DNA of 39,149 bases. It comes from Lentisphaeria bacterium (GTDB taxonomy: Bacteria > Verrucomicrobiota > Lentisphaeria > Victivallales > Victivallaceae). The stretch lies in assembly GCA_017507125.1 (NCBI GenBank), contig JAFWBQ010000017.1, positions 1 to 39,149 on the forward strand, in the 5' to 3' direction. A model generated the notes under the pieces. The model saw only the letters and a list, made by a program, of their open reading frames with translations. It had not been told where the DNA came from and searched no databases. Position 1 is the stretch's first letter; every line of letters starts with the position of its first letter. Shown here piece by piece: positions 1 through 7,833 of the stretch. Both the position numbers and the translations under genes were made by a program.

Positions 1-93
1 GAGTGAAGATGTGAAGGTGTGAAGAGCATTTTTGACTGTTGTCAAAAATGCGTGAAGTGCGCCCTGTCGGGCGTAAGGATGTGTCGTTTTTAT
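1..93 (-). repeat. Palindromic dispersed repeat, copy 1 (coding)
   Basis: Bases 1-93 match 34006-34098 at 92 of 93 positions; the only difference is base 38 (G here, A there). The repeat contains an 11-bp inverted repeat with a 4-base loop (26-51), a 5-bp hairpin (60-73) and three tandem 8-base units of the form GTGAAGNN (3-26). On the minus strand it is open in the prepilin frame and the single difference is synonymous (Asn AAC/AAT). Similarity stops abruptly at 93; the other end is cut by the window edge. Confidence 0.9.
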
Positions 94-184
94 AAATTAT
101 TTTGAGGTAATAAAACGGCAAAACCCTAACTTTGCAAGCAGTACTCATCAGCAGTTCAATCAGGGTAAAAAAGGCCCTTGACAT
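1..184 (-). CDS. Prepilin-type (pseudopilin) protein, N-terminal part, runs off left edge
   Basis: The minus strand is open from an ATG at 184 to the window edge (61 codons). An AGGAG ribosome site lies five bases upstream and a good promoter lies at 221-249. The protein begins MSRAFFTLIELL, a class III (type IV prepilin) signal, but the usual hydrophobic helix does not follow. Instead there is a polar stretch, and residues 31-61 are encoded by a 93-bp repeat also found inside the prepilin gene at 33188-34165 (shared motif [10 protein letters not shown]). By analogy with that gene, another FTLIE motif and the true helix should lie just beyond the edge. Products of this family are processed by prepilin peptidase and are pilus or secretion-system subunits, or surface proteins. 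The start and frame are well supported; the total length and exact role are unknown. Confidence 0.75.
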   Translation of the reverse strand, partial: MSRAFFTLIELLMSTACKVRVLPFYYLKIIYKNDTSLRPTGRTSRIFDNSQKCSSHLHIFT

Positions 185-220
185 AATTCTCCTCAATTAT
201 CAGTTTTTTACATTCGTAAT

Positions 221-249
221 AATATACCACACCCCCCCCTTTTTTTCAA
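221..249 (-). promoter_or_regulatory. Promoter of left prepilin gene with poly-G spacer
   Basis: On the minus strand TTGAAA (249-244) and TATATT (226-221) are 17 bases apart. The spacer contains seven A (three belonging to the -35 box) followed by eight G (complement of C at 232-239), then TGTGG. A homopolymeric G tract between -35 and -10 can vary in length by slippage, as known for the Neisseria meningitidis porA promoter. The predicted start is about 30 bases before the ATG at 184. Confidence 0.7.
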
Positions 250-271
250 GTTTGGCTCCATCTCAGGCCAT

Positions 272-306
272 AAAAAAACGCAGAAGCCGGATAAAAACTT
301 CTGCGT
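272..306 (-). terminator. Rho-independent terminator of the hexosaminidase operon
   Basis: The inverted repeat ACGCAGAAG/CTTCTGCGT (278-286 and 298-306) is followed on the minus strand by a run of T (277-272). It lies 20 bases after the stop codon of the GH20-like gene and before the promoter of the left prepilin gene, so the two units are transcribed separately. Confidence 0.85.
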
Positions 307-327
307 CATGTTTATTCCCGGAAGGAA

Positions 328-1734
328 TCACTCTTTTTTCAGATTCTCCTCCCATTTGAGGGCGGCGCTTGCAATAATGTGGCGCCAATATTCATTGCGT
401 TCAAACTTGGCCCTGAACCGCTGATCGATGAATTCCTCCCATACCTTTTCAGGGAAATACTTCAGCATCAGAGGTTTGAGTTCGGCAAGCCCCTTTTCTG
501 TATCTTCCTTGCAGAGCCGCACACTTTCAAGCCAGTTCCGGGTCATTTCCCGGGGAGCCATGCCGTCAAGGTAGGTAGTAAGCATACAGTCGTTATGAGA
601 GAAACAGGAGTAGATATAGAAGAGCAGCTGATCCAGTGCATTCAGTCCGTACCAGATTTCAGCGATATCCCGGTGGCGGGGAGCTTTTTCTTTCAGTTCG
701 GTCACAATGGGTTCAGAGTAACCGGGTTCGTAACAGAAATAGTTGATCATGGTGTTGTAGTCAAGATCCATGCCGAAAAACTTTCTGCCGAAGCCGGTAA
801 TAAACTTTTTCCGATCCTCAATGATGCCGTTTTCCAGAGTTTCCACCAGATAAGCGGTCATGAACATGGACTGAGGCAAATTGGAGTTGAAGGGACTCTG
901 ACACTGATTTCTGCCCCAGATGGTTCCTATGTGTCCTGTCATCTGAGGATATTTCTGATGGATCTTTCCCCAGGCATCCACGTTACGCATTTTAGGCTCC
1001 TGAGGCGACATGGCATGGAAAAATTTATGCGCCTGAATGCAGGAAGCTCCCCAGCACTCCACGCCGCTTGACACCATGCGGTCGATATACTCTTCATCCA
1101 GTTTGCAGTACATCCAGACGCATGAAATGACGCCTTCGGGCAGCAGAGCAAACTTCTCTTCGCCGTACTTGCGGAACACATCATCCCACACCACCACTTT
1201 CATATTCTTTTTCTGGATATACTCACAGCAGCGCGCCACGCGTTTCACATAAAGGTCAAGTCTGTTCTCTTCGCAAAGCTCGCAGGGAACATTCATCCGG
1301 CACTCGTCAGCACCGATGTGGAAGATGGTAGTTTCAGGGAAGACTTCAAGAAGTTCTTCCACCATGGCACACCAGAGTTCATAAGACTCCTCAATGGCAA
1401 GACACCACTGATAGCTTGAGCCTTCCGGTCCCCCATCCCGGAGATTGCGGAACTTGGGGTACTTGAGCAAATAATCCAGATGCCCGATGCTCTGAAGCAG
1501 AGGGATCAATTCAATGTTCCTCTCTTTGCACCTCTTTGCAAAGGCACGGAACTCCTCTTTGGTCCAGGCTGCGGGGTGATGAATACCTGCGGTCACATCA
1601 AAGGGGAATTTATCTTCAAACTCTACAACGACTGCGTTGATCCCCTGCTCAGCAAGTTCATCAAGCAGAGTCAATGAATATTCCGCCGTAGGGATCATTG
1701 ACTTCATATCAAAGTGGACAGCTTTAATTTCCAT
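328..1734 (-). CDS. GH20-like beta-N-acetylhexosaminidase, cytoplasmic
   Basis: The 468-residue protein has a TIM-barrel glycosidase pattern. The motif HIGADE (residues 139-144) corresponds to the GH20 signature HxGGDE, whose adjacent Asp-Glu pair positions the substrate acetamido group and provides the acid/base. Upstream are the barrel strand patterns INAVVVEFED and IELIPLLQSIGHLDYLL, typical of this family. There is no signal peptide, so it should act in the cytosol on imported N-acetylglucosaminides or galactosaminides. It is the last gene of a minus-strand operon with a toroid-like protein (37 bases upstream) and a YhcH-family protein. Family membership is fairly sure; substrate is not. 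The second G of HxGGDE is Ala here, a conservative change. Confidence 0.8.
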   Translation of the reverse strand: MEIKAVHFDMKSMIPTAEYSLTLLDELAEQGINAVVVEFEDKFPFDVTAGIHHPAAWTKEEFRAFAKRCKERNIELIPLLQSIGHLDYLLKYPKFRNLRDGGPEGSSYQWCLAIEESYELWCAMVEELLEVFPETTIFHIGADECRMNVPCELCEENRLDLYVKRVARCCEYIQKKNMKVVVWDDVFRKYGEEKFALLPEGVISCVWMYCKLDEEYIDRMVSSGVECWGASCIQAHKFFHAMSPQEPKMRNVDAWGKIHQKYPQMTGHIGTIWGRNQCQSPFNSNLPQSMFMTAYLVETLENGIIEDRKKFITGFGRKFFGMDLDYNTMINYFCYEPGYSEPIVTELKEKAPRHRDIAEIWYGLNALDQLLFYIYSCFSHNDCMLTTYLDGMAPREMTRNWLESVRLCKEDTEKGLAELKPLMLKYFPEKVWEEFIDQRFRAKFERNEYWRHIIASAALKWEENLKKE

Positions 1735-1771
1735 TTTTACACCACATTCCTTGTGTTACGTTCCGGAAAAA

Positions 1772-3874
1772 TCAGTTTCCGGAACATTTTTCTTCCTCTT
1801 CAAAACTCAAAGCGGCATCCAGCACCAGGGCGATGATCCATGCGACATCCCAGGGATTGCAGCCGCCGTGCTTATGCATTTTGACCAGATTCCCGGCATT
1901 GTAGCCGTGCCGGTAGAGCTGATAGCGGAGCATGGGGTTGAATTTTTCCCATTTTCCGCCTTCTTCCGCAGTAAAATACCAGTTGGTTTGAAAAAATTGT
2001 TCCGGCTGCCGTCCGGGGTTGTGGAAGAGCCAGTCACCGCCACCTTTGGAAATACCGTGACTCCACGCCGTAAATATGGTACGCCCCATGTGACGGTAGA
2101 GAGGATTGTTGACAGCTTTGCCGAATTTATACAGCTCCCATGCCGGAAAAAACACATCCAGATGGTGATGTTCAACACTCACCGTGGGCCATCCTGTGAC
2201 ACGGAAATTATTCACAGCACAGATGCTGCCGTCGCGGAAAGGAACCTCGTGGAAGTAGACCCAGGTCAGCAGCCAGTCGGCGGCAACAGAGGCATATTCT
2301 TTGTACTTTTCATTTCCGGTGATCTCAAATGCAAGAGCAGCTGCGTTGAAAAAAGGCACACATGCCTCCTTATCTTCACAGGCGGCATCAAGTGTCGCAT
2401 GTGAAAAAGGCGTCCTGAATTCATCACCGCCGATCCGGTAGAAAAGCTCCAGCATCTCTTCTGCGGCGTTCCGCCACTCCTCTTCCCCTGTCAGGCGGTA
2501 AAATTCAAAGAGGGCAACCAGCACGCTGGAACCGGCACAGGTGACTTTGTCACTGCCGGGAGTGCCATTCTTTTTCCACATAAGAGGTATCCCGCCGCCG
2601 GGAAGCCGGTGATCGAGAAAGAATTGCAATCCTTCGCGCAGCGCCTCCAAGGCCCCATCAGGTTCGGGGATACCGTTGTCGCGGCAGCAGCGGATGATCC
2701 TTGCCAGGTCGCTCCATGTTTCGCCGAGCGCCCGGGAGGAATACAAAGGCTCCTCCGGCGTTCCGTTGGCATACCACTTCAAATCAGCAAGACCGAAATA
2801 ATTGTTGCGGAGTCCCGGTACATCTGTTTTGCTGTTCCGCAAAAAGAACTCCACACAACGCCGCATGCGGTCGATCCCCTGCTCTTCCTTGTGAAGCAGA
2901 GCATATCTCAAATCGCACAGGGCAAGCCTGAAAGACTGTCCGGTCCATCCATAGAGGAAATATGCCGGACTGCAATAGAGATTGTCGGGCATGGTCCCCA
3001 CGTATCCGTTCCCGGACCAGCGTTCATTGAGCGCCTGCATCTTGAGAGAGATGACTTCATCTCTGCTTTTTGCCTCTTCGGTTGCAGGAACAAAAAGATT
3101 GAACCCGCTTGAAACAAGATCTCTGAAACCATGCCCTTCATGTTCCGCTTCGCCCCATGAAACAGCAAAACGCCTGGCAAATTTATCCCCTGCCCTGAAA
3201 GACCTGTAAACGCATCCGGCATCGGCGGCAACTCCTTTGGCGACATAGGCTTGATCGGGAATACCGTTAAAACTGAGACATCCGCTGCCCAGCATAAGAA
3301 GCGTTTGTTCTTCCCGGTGCAGTCCGAGTGTCCATCCGGATTCCATTTCAGGGACAGAAAAGAGAGAGAAGAAGTGTTTATCCTTTTCCGCATTGACACC
3401 TGTGACGGGCAGACGGCTCTCTTCAAGCATCAGCGACCCTTTACCTTCAGAGGGAAAATGAGCGACCAGACGCTCAGAAGAAGGATTATTGTTGTAGAGC
3501 ACTCCGGGACAGGTGAACTTGGAGTCATTTTCCACAGGCAGCGCCAGAGCAATAAAGTTTTTGGCAGAATCTTTCTTGAAATTGACGAACAGATCCCCTT
3601 TGAGCAGCTCACCATCAAAGTTGAAAGCAGTTCCGCAGAGGAACTCCTCATTTTCAACCGCAACAATAAGCATGGCATTATCACCTGGAGTCACCGCCAG
3701 ACGGACGTTTTCATATTCCCTTGCCGGAAAACTCCATGGCTCCGTCTCAGAGAAACGCAAAAAAGATCCCAGAGAGAAACTTTTTTCAATGCCTGCCCCT
3801 GCCATTTCAAAACATTTGCTTTCTGTGTCAAAAGCAAAGATCCTGCCGCCGGGGGATTTGATTACATTTTTCAT
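1772..3874 (-). CDS. Large cytoplasmic protein, probable (alpha/alpha)6-toroid glycosidase-like
   Basis: This is a 700-residue protein without signal peptide or membrane segments. The N-terminal ~240 residues look beta-rich. The rest has aromatic-rich helical hairpins with patterns such as ALGETWSDLARI, HATLDAACEDKEACVPFF, TGWPTVSVEHHHLDVFFPAWE and GGCNPWDVAWIIALVLDAAL, the style of six-hairpin glycosidases, lyases and epimerases. I do not recognise the exact family. It sits between a YhcH-family gene (27 bases upstream) and a GH20-like gene (37 bases downstream) on one transcript. That suggests a role in intracellular breakdown of an amino-sugar-containing glycan, for example as glycoside hydrolase or uronyl hydrolase. 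The conserved His-His-His and acidic residues in the last third are candidate active-site residues. Confidence 0.6.
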   Translation of the reverse strand: MKNVIKSPGGRIFAFDTESKCFEMAGAGIEKSFSLGSFLRFSETEPWSFPAREYENVRLAVTPGDNAMLIVAVENEEFLCGTAFNFDGELLKGDLFVNFKKDSAKNFIALALPVENDSKFTCPGVLYNNNPSSERLVAHFPSEGKGSLMLEESRLPVTGVNAEKDKHFFSLFSVPEMESGWTLGLHREEQTLLMLGSGCLSFNGIPDQAYVAKGVAADAGCVYRSFRAGDKFARRFAVSWGEAEHEGHGFRDLVSSGFNLFVPATEEAKSRDEVISLKMQALNERWSGNGYVGTMPDNLYCSPAYFLYGWTGQSFRLALCDLRYALLHKEEQGIDRMRRCVEFFLRNSKTDVPGLRNNYFGLADLKWYANGTPEEPLYSSRALGETWSDLARIIRCCRDNGIPEPDGALEALREGLQFFLDHRLPGGGIPLMWKKNGTPGSDKVTCAGSSVLVALFEFYRLTGEEEWRNAAEEMLELFYRIGGDEFRTPFSHATLDAACEDKEACVPFFNAAALAFEITGNEKYKEYASVAADWLLTWVYFHEVPFRDGSICAVNNFRVTGWPTVSVEHHHLDVFFPAWELYKFGKAVNNPLYRHMGRTIFTAWSHGISKGGGDWLFHNPGRQPEQFFQTNWYFTAEEGGKWEKFNPMLRYQLYRHGYNAGNLVKMHKHGGCNPWDVAWIIALVLDAALSFEEEEKCSGN

Positions 3875-3901
3875 AGCAATTCAAAAGAAGGTATCTATTA
3901 T

Positions 3902-4363
3902 TTATGCCAGCAGATCCGCAGAGATCTTGACAACAGCCTTGACAACGCCGCTGCCGTCGCCCACGCCGGGGAGATGCCCCTCTTCAGGCAGCAGAAGCAC
4001 GAAGTTGCCGACTTCGAGTTTGAGAGGCAGAGCCGTTTCGGGAACCCGATTGAATCCGCAGTCGTTTTCGCAGCTGTATTCTTTCGTAACAGCCGTCCCG
4101 GCAGGAGCGTAGTACAAAGTTTCATTTCCTGCAAGAAGCAGCTGCACATCGACATATTTTTTATGATACTCAAGAAGTTCGGCATTGAACTCTTTGGTAT
4201 CATAACTCTGAACGTTTACAAAGAGTCTGTCTCCGTCAAGTTCATGACGTCCTTCAGAAATTTCTCCGGCGCCGCATTTGCCCAGAAATTCCACGATTTG
4301 AGGCATAACTTCAGGTGCAAGAGCGGTATAAGCAGGCAAATTTTCCAGGCGGTCGTAAATCAT
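3902..4363 (-). CDS. YhcH/YjgK/YiaL family protein (possible N-acetylneuraminate anomerase)
   Basis: This 153-residue protein matches the DUF386 family throughout: MIYDRLENL at the start, the central YHKKYVDVQLLLAGNE motif and the late LLPEEGHLPG motif that supply the metal-binding His, Asp and Glu residues of the cupin-like fold. Family members include E. coli NanQ, a sialic-acid anomerase, and beta-galactosidase-linked proteins that help sugar ring opening. An AAGGAG site precedes the ATG by nine bases. It is the first gene of the operon with the toroid and GH20 genes, driven by the promoter at 4413-4441, which fits amino-sugar catabolism. The sugar itself cannot be read from sequence. Confidence 0.9.
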   Translation of the reverse strand: MIYDRLENLPAYTALAPEVMPQIVEFLGKCGAGEISEGRHELDGDRLFVNVQSYDTKEFNAELLEYHKKYVDVQLLLAGNETLYYAPAGTAVTKEYSCENDCGFNRVPETALPLKLEVGNFVLLLPEEGHLPGVGDGSGVVKAVVKISADLLA

Positions 4364-4412
4364 GATCTTTTTCTCCTTATGGTTTGGATTTTTTCTGAGT
4401 GTTTGCGGTAAT

Positions 4413-4441
4413 AAAATAACCGTTGGAGCATTTCATTTCAA
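4413..4441 (-). promoter_or_regulatory. Promoter of the YhcH-toroid-GH20 operon
   Basis: TTGAAA (4441-4436) and TATTTT (4418-4413) on the minus strand are separated by 17 bases. It lies 50 bases before the YhcH start codon, in the divergent region shared with mreB. The two promoters do not overlap. Confidence 0.6.
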
Positions 4442-4480
4442 GTCAGCGGCGAAAAAAAATGAATAAAGTTGGAAAAATGC

Positions 4481-4509
4481 TTGAAAAAAAGCGCAGGAAG
4501 TGTTAAATT
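4481..4509 (+). promoter_or_regulatory. Promoter of mreB
   Basis: TTGAAA (4481-4486), 17 bases, then TAAATT (4504-4509). The predicted start near 4516 leaves a leader of about 35 bases before the mreB ATG, which has a short AAGG site. Confidence 0.6.
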
Positions 4510-4550
4510 ATGACATGACGTTGTAATTTTAAAAGAAATCTAAGGCAAAA

Positions 4551-5585
4551 ATGAGCTTTCTTCTGACCAGACTTTTTTCGACGGATATCGGTATTGACCT
4601 CGGTACCGCCAACTGTCTCGTTTACGTCCGGGATCTTGACCGGCTGGTGTTGAACGAGCCTTCTGTGGTGGTGCGTCAGGTCAATACCCATGAGGTACGC
4701 TATGTCGGAGCCAGAGCCAAAGAGATGCTTGGAAAAACCCCGGTGAATCTTGAGGCGATCCGGCCGATGAAAGACGGCGTTATCGCAAACTTTGAAGTTA
4801 CCGAAGCCATGCTGCGTGAATTCATTCAGAAGGCCCTGCGTCAGGTTCCCTGGTACCGGCGCCTTCTTCCCCCGCGGGTGGTCATTGCGGTTCCTTCAGG
4901 CATCACTGAAGTTGAGATCCGCGCTGTGAAAGACAGCAGCAAACGCGCCGGTGCGGGCATGGTCAAACTGATCGAAGAACCCATGGCGGCAGCTATCGGT
5001 GTGGGACTCCCCGTCAGTGACCCCTGCGGCAGCATGATCGTTGATATCGGCGGTGGAACGACAGAAGTGGCTGTTATCTCCCTGGGGGGTATTGTCTACT
5101 CTGACAGTATCCGCGTGGGCGGAGATGAGCTTGATGAAGCCATTATGCAGTATATGCGTAAAAATTACAATCTTATGATCGGTGTTCTGACCGCCGAACG
5201 CATCAAGATTGCCATAGGCAGTGCTTACCCGGTGCGCGACGAGATGAAGATGGAGGTCCGGGGACTGGATATGAACGGTCATGTGCCGAAAACAGTAACC
5301 ATCACCGGCGAAGAGGCACGTGAAGCTCTGCAGGAACAGGTCCGCAGCATTGCCGAAAAGGTACATGCCGTTTTTGAACACTGCAAACCTGACCTTGCAG
5401 CTGACCTTGTTGAACACGGTATCATGCTCGCAGGCGGCGGCGCCATGCTGGTGGGACTTGATAAACTCCTGACCGAGGAGACAGGATTGCCGGTCTTTGT
5501 TGCCGATGAACCCCTCAATGCCGTTGCCAAAGGTACCGGATTGATGTTGACAGAAGAAGAATTGTGGGACCATAATGAAAATTGA
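4551..5585 (+). CDS. mreB: Rod shape-determining protein MreB
   Basis: This 344-residue actin-like ATPase is recognisable over its full length. Phosphate-1 motif IGIDLGTANCLVYV is at residues 13-26, the connect region VVIAVPSGITEVE near 110, phosphate-2 IVDIGGGTTEVAVISLGGI near 163, and the adenosine motif GIMLAGGGAML near 292. Length matches the family. MreB polymerises under the inner membrane and guides elongasome peptidoglycan synthesis, so the cell is probably rod-shaped or was ancestrally. mreC/mreD do not follow; instead the stop codon lies inside the start of a DUF2156 gene (11-base overlap), which implies coupled translation. Confidence 0.97.
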   Translation: MSFLLTRLFSTDIGIDLGTANCLVYVRDLDRLVLNEPSVVVRQVNTHEVRYVGARAKEMLGKTPVNLEAIRPMKDGVIANFEVTEAMLREFIQKALRQVPWYRRLLPPRVVIAVPSGITEVEIRAVKDSSKRAGAGMVKLIEEPMAAAIGVGLPVSDPCGSMIVDIGGGTTEVAVISLGGIVYSDSIRVGGDELDEAIMQYMRKNYNLMIGVLTAERIKIAIGSAYPVRDEMKMEVRGLDMNGHVPKTVTITGEEAREALQEQVRSIAEKVHAVFEHCKPDLAADLVEHGIMLAGGGAMLVGLDKLLTEETGLPVFVADEPLNAVAKGTGLMLTEEELWDHNEN

Positions 5586-6468
5586 TCTTTCCAAGCTCAA
5601 GCCCATTGAATTGAGCGACAAAAAATACTTTGACGCAGCTGCCGTCAAGATGAATACTCAGAGTTGCGAGTGCAGCTTTGCCAACTTGTTCATGTACCGG
5701 AAACCTTATGAAATCTCCTGCATCAAGCTGGGCAACCGCATGGTTGTCTGCGAGCAGAAGGCAAGGATCATCCATTACCCCATGGGAGAGTGGACTCCTC
5801 CGGCAGAACTTCAGAAAATCAATGCGGCATTTATTGAAGCCGGACTTACTGACGGCGGCATCTATGATGTCCCTGAAGAATTTCTTGACCGTCATCCTGA
5901 CTGCGACAACTTTTTTGAACTTGAATATGATGAAGGCATGATCGACTACATGTTTTCCATTGACAAGATCGCTACATTCAACGGTCCCAAACTCCGCAAG
6001 AAGCACAACCTTGTAAAACAGTTTCAGGCGAACTGGCCCTATGCAGAGATCCGTCCTGTGACCAAAGAAGAGTTGCCCATTGTGGCAGAGATGGCAATCG
6101 AACTCAACTCCCGTATGGAGCCCTGCGAGTTTCTGGATGAAGAAGCCATTGCCATGCAGGAAGCATGGGCAAACTTCGATGCCCTGGGGCTGGGGGGGAT
6201 CATCATGTACGCAGAGTCAGGATATCCTGCCGGATTTTCTATTTTCAGCATGCTTCCTGCTGAGACTGTCGATGTTCACTTTGAAAAGACAGATCACTCC
6301 GTAAAAGGTGCTTCTCAGACTCTGACCTGGCAGCTTGCCATTGCATTGCGCGGTACCGCCAAGTTCATGAACCGTGAACAGGATATGAACGAACCCAATT
6401 TGCGTCATGCCAAACGTTCTCTTGATCCTGAACGTTTCTTCAAGCGCTACTTCCTGCGTCAGAAGTAA
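5575..6468 (+). CDS. DUF2156 / LPG-synthase C-terminal-like acyltransferase
   Basis: This 297-residue protein resembles the DUF2156 family (GNAT-fold, related to the C-terminal domain of phosphatidylglycerol lysyltransferase, MprF). Supporting segments are SFANLFMYR near residue 35, the basic GPKLRKKHNLVKQF region near 140, and the C-terminal FMNREQDMNEPNLRHAKRSL with its YFLR end. Relatives transfer aminoacyl or acyl groups; the substrate here is unknown. It overlaps mreB by 11 bases and is followed by a strong terminator, so mreB and this gene form a two-gene unit, suggesting an envelope-related role. A run of seven G (6192-6198) lies in the coding sequence and could be prone to slippage. 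Confidence 0.8.
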   Translation: MKIDLSKLKPIELSDKKYFDAAAVKMNTQSCECSFANLFMYRKPYEISCIKLGNRMVVCEQKARIIHYPMGEWTPPAELQKINAAFIEAGLTDGGIYDVPEEFLDRHPDCDNFFELEYDEGMIDYMFSIDKIATFNGPKLRKKHNLVKQFQANWPYAEIRPVTKEELPIVAEMAIELNSRMEPCEFLDEEAIAMQEAWANFDALGLGGIIMYAESGYPAGFSIFSMLPAETVDVHFEKTDHSVKGASQTLTWQLAIALRGTAKFMNREQDMNEPNLRHAKRSLDPERFFKRYFLRQK

Positions 6469-6488
6469 AAAGTGAATCAAATTCCCGG

Positions 6489-6523
6489 AAGAACCGTTGA
6501 AAAAGCGACGGTTCTTTTTTTTT
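6489..6523 (+). terminator. Terminator after mreB-DUF2156
   Basis: The stem AAGAACCGT/ACGGTTCTT (6489-6497 and 6508-6516) is followed by a T run ending at 6523. It lies 20 bases after the DUF2156 stop codon. Confidence 0.9.
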
Positions 6524-6553
6524 ACACCGTTCCCTCCTGTGACATCTCCCGCC

Positions 6554-6588
6554 AAAAAAAAAAGCCGCAGACCAGTTAAGGCTGCGGC
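6554..6588 (-). terminator. Terminator after the M20 peptidase gene
   Basis: The stem GCCGCAG/CTGCGGC (6564-6570 and 6582-6588) is followed on the minus strand by ten T (6563-6554). Together with the terminator at 6489-6523 it insulates two convergent genes. Confidence 0.88.
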
Positions 6589-6609
6589 AACTCCTGCGCC
6601 GGAGTAAAG

Positions 6610-7659
6610 TCAGAGCAGATCAAGGATCATCGCTGTCCCCTTATCAATGGAGTCAAGCTGCAGCTGTTCATTGGCAGAATGAGCGCCGGAACCGTTGATG
6701 CCGGAAACATAGACGGGGACACCGATCTTATAAAGATGGCGTGCATCAGTCGCTCCGCACATACGTTCAGGAACAGCCTCTTTGCCGAAGGCTTTGGAGT
6801 AGGCGGCAAGCACACGCTTCATTTCTTCCGTATCAACAGGGGAAGAAAAAGGATCACAGCATTCCCCTGCTTCAACTTCAAGTCCCGTGGTCTCACGGAC
6901 AAAAGCGATCATCGCCTCTTTTTCCTCCAGCTTGACCAGACGCAGATTCAACACCGCTTCTGCAATATCAGGGATGCGGTTGGCGACGTTACCCGCCTGC
7001 AAGATGGTGGGGACGATGGAAAGACGCCAGTCATTGCCATTGACGGGATTTTCCCACTTCTCAAAAAGTTTGTGAAGACCGTTAATGAGTTTCAGCACCG
7101 GATTGTCAAAACACCAGGGCCGGGAAGAGTGACCGCCGTTCCCTCGGGCGATGACCTTCAGGTTCAGGATCCCTTTCTGGGCATAGTAGACAGCCCCGCC
7201 GGAGTCCATGACCAATCCCAGTTTCCGGGCGCTGTATCCCTGTTCCACCATGTAAGCTGTGGTTTTGCCGCCGATCTCCTCGTCGCCGGTGAAAATACAT
7301 CCGATGGAAGCACCTTTGGGAGCATCACACATAGCTTTCATGCAGGAAATGGCGTTGCCCATGCAATCGCTGGAGCCTCTGCCATAAAGGATGCCTTCGC
7401 AAATATAGGGCTCATATTGTTCTTCTTTCTCTGCCGGAACCACATCCAGATGGGCGCAAAGCAGGATATCCTGGACTTTGCCCGGAGTGGTTGCGGCGAA
7501 AAGGACATCTCTTTCTCCATCATTTTCCATGGTGCAGAAAAGCCCTTTTCCGGTCAGAAACTCCTGAACACGGTGCTGGACGCGGTTGACCGCAGCGATA
7601 TCCCGGCTTACGGGTCTCATGCGGATCATTTCACACAAAAGATCAATATAAGATTCCAT
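6610..7659 (-). CDS. M20 family metallopeptidase / deacylase
   Basis: This 349-residue enzyme is of the ArgE/DapE/CPG2 type with two co-catalytic metals. Visible motifs are LCAHLDVVPA (metal His and catalytic Asp, about residue 68), GRGSSDCMGN (metal Asp, about 93), FTGDEEIGGK (catalytic Glu and metal Glu, about 123), VMDSGG (metal Asp, about 150) and a final GAHSANEQ metal-His motif. It would hydrolyse dipeptides or N-acyl amino acids in the cytoplasm; the subfamily (ArgE, DapE, dipeptidase) cannot be settled here. It is monocistronic, with its own promoter (7707-7735) and terminator. Neighbouring metabolism includes D-aminoacylases and an M19-type protein elsewhere in the window. Confidence 0.9.
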   Translation of the reverse strand: MESYIDLLCEMIRMRPVSRDIAAVNRVQHRVQEFLTGKGLFCTMENDGERDVLFAATTPGKVQDILLCAHLDVVPAEKEEQYEPYICEGILYGRGSSDCMGNAISCMKAMCDAPKGASIGCIFTGDEEIGGKTTAYMVEQGYSARKLGLVMDSGGAVYYAQKGILNLKVIARGNGGHSSRPWCFDNPVLKLINGLHKLFEKWENPVNGNDWRLSIVPTILQAGNVANRIPDIAEAVLNLRLVKLEEKEAMIAFVRETTGLEVEAGECCDPFSSPVDTEEMKRVLAAYSKAFGKEAVPERMCGATDARHLYKIGVPVYVSGINGSGAHSANEQLQLDSIDKGTAMILDLL

Positions 7660-7706
7660 CTGAAAATCCTCTCATTAAAGAAACATACCTACAGGGCAAC
7701 TTGTAT

Positions 7707-7735
7707 AATATAGCTTCTTGACAAATTTATTTCAA
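7707..7735 (-). promoter_or_regulatory. Promoter of the M20 peptidase gene
   Basis: TTGAAA (7735-7730), 17 bases, TATATT (7712-7707) on the minus strand. The leader before the ATG at 7659 is about 40 bases. Confidence 0.75.
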
Positions 7736-7770
7736 GGTCAGAATTTAAAGCAGTTCTTCAAATTATCTTC

Positions 7771-7798
7771 TTGAAAATTCATTTTTTGCATGTATCTT
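7771..7798 (+). promoter_or_regulatory. Probable promoter of the CE7-type esterase gene
   Basis: TTGAAA (7771-7776), 16 bases, TATCTT (7793-7798), matching the pattern of the other promoters here except for the shorter spacer. A TTGACA at 7718-7723 is an alternative -35 but has no convincing -10 at 17 bases. Confidence 0.5.
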
Positions 7799-7833
7799 AT
7801 GTAAAATCACTAAAATTCAGGAAAAGTTTAACC

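Noticed and set aside
1..93. CRISPR repeat or transposon end
   Set aside because: Only two copies, 34 kb apart, no regular spacers, no transposase; both copies are coding and in frame.
3251..4411. Plus-strand open frame of 386 codons opposite the toroid and YhcH genes
   Set aside because: It spans two well-supported minus-strand genes and their gap, has no family motif, and is explained by base composition of the coding strand.
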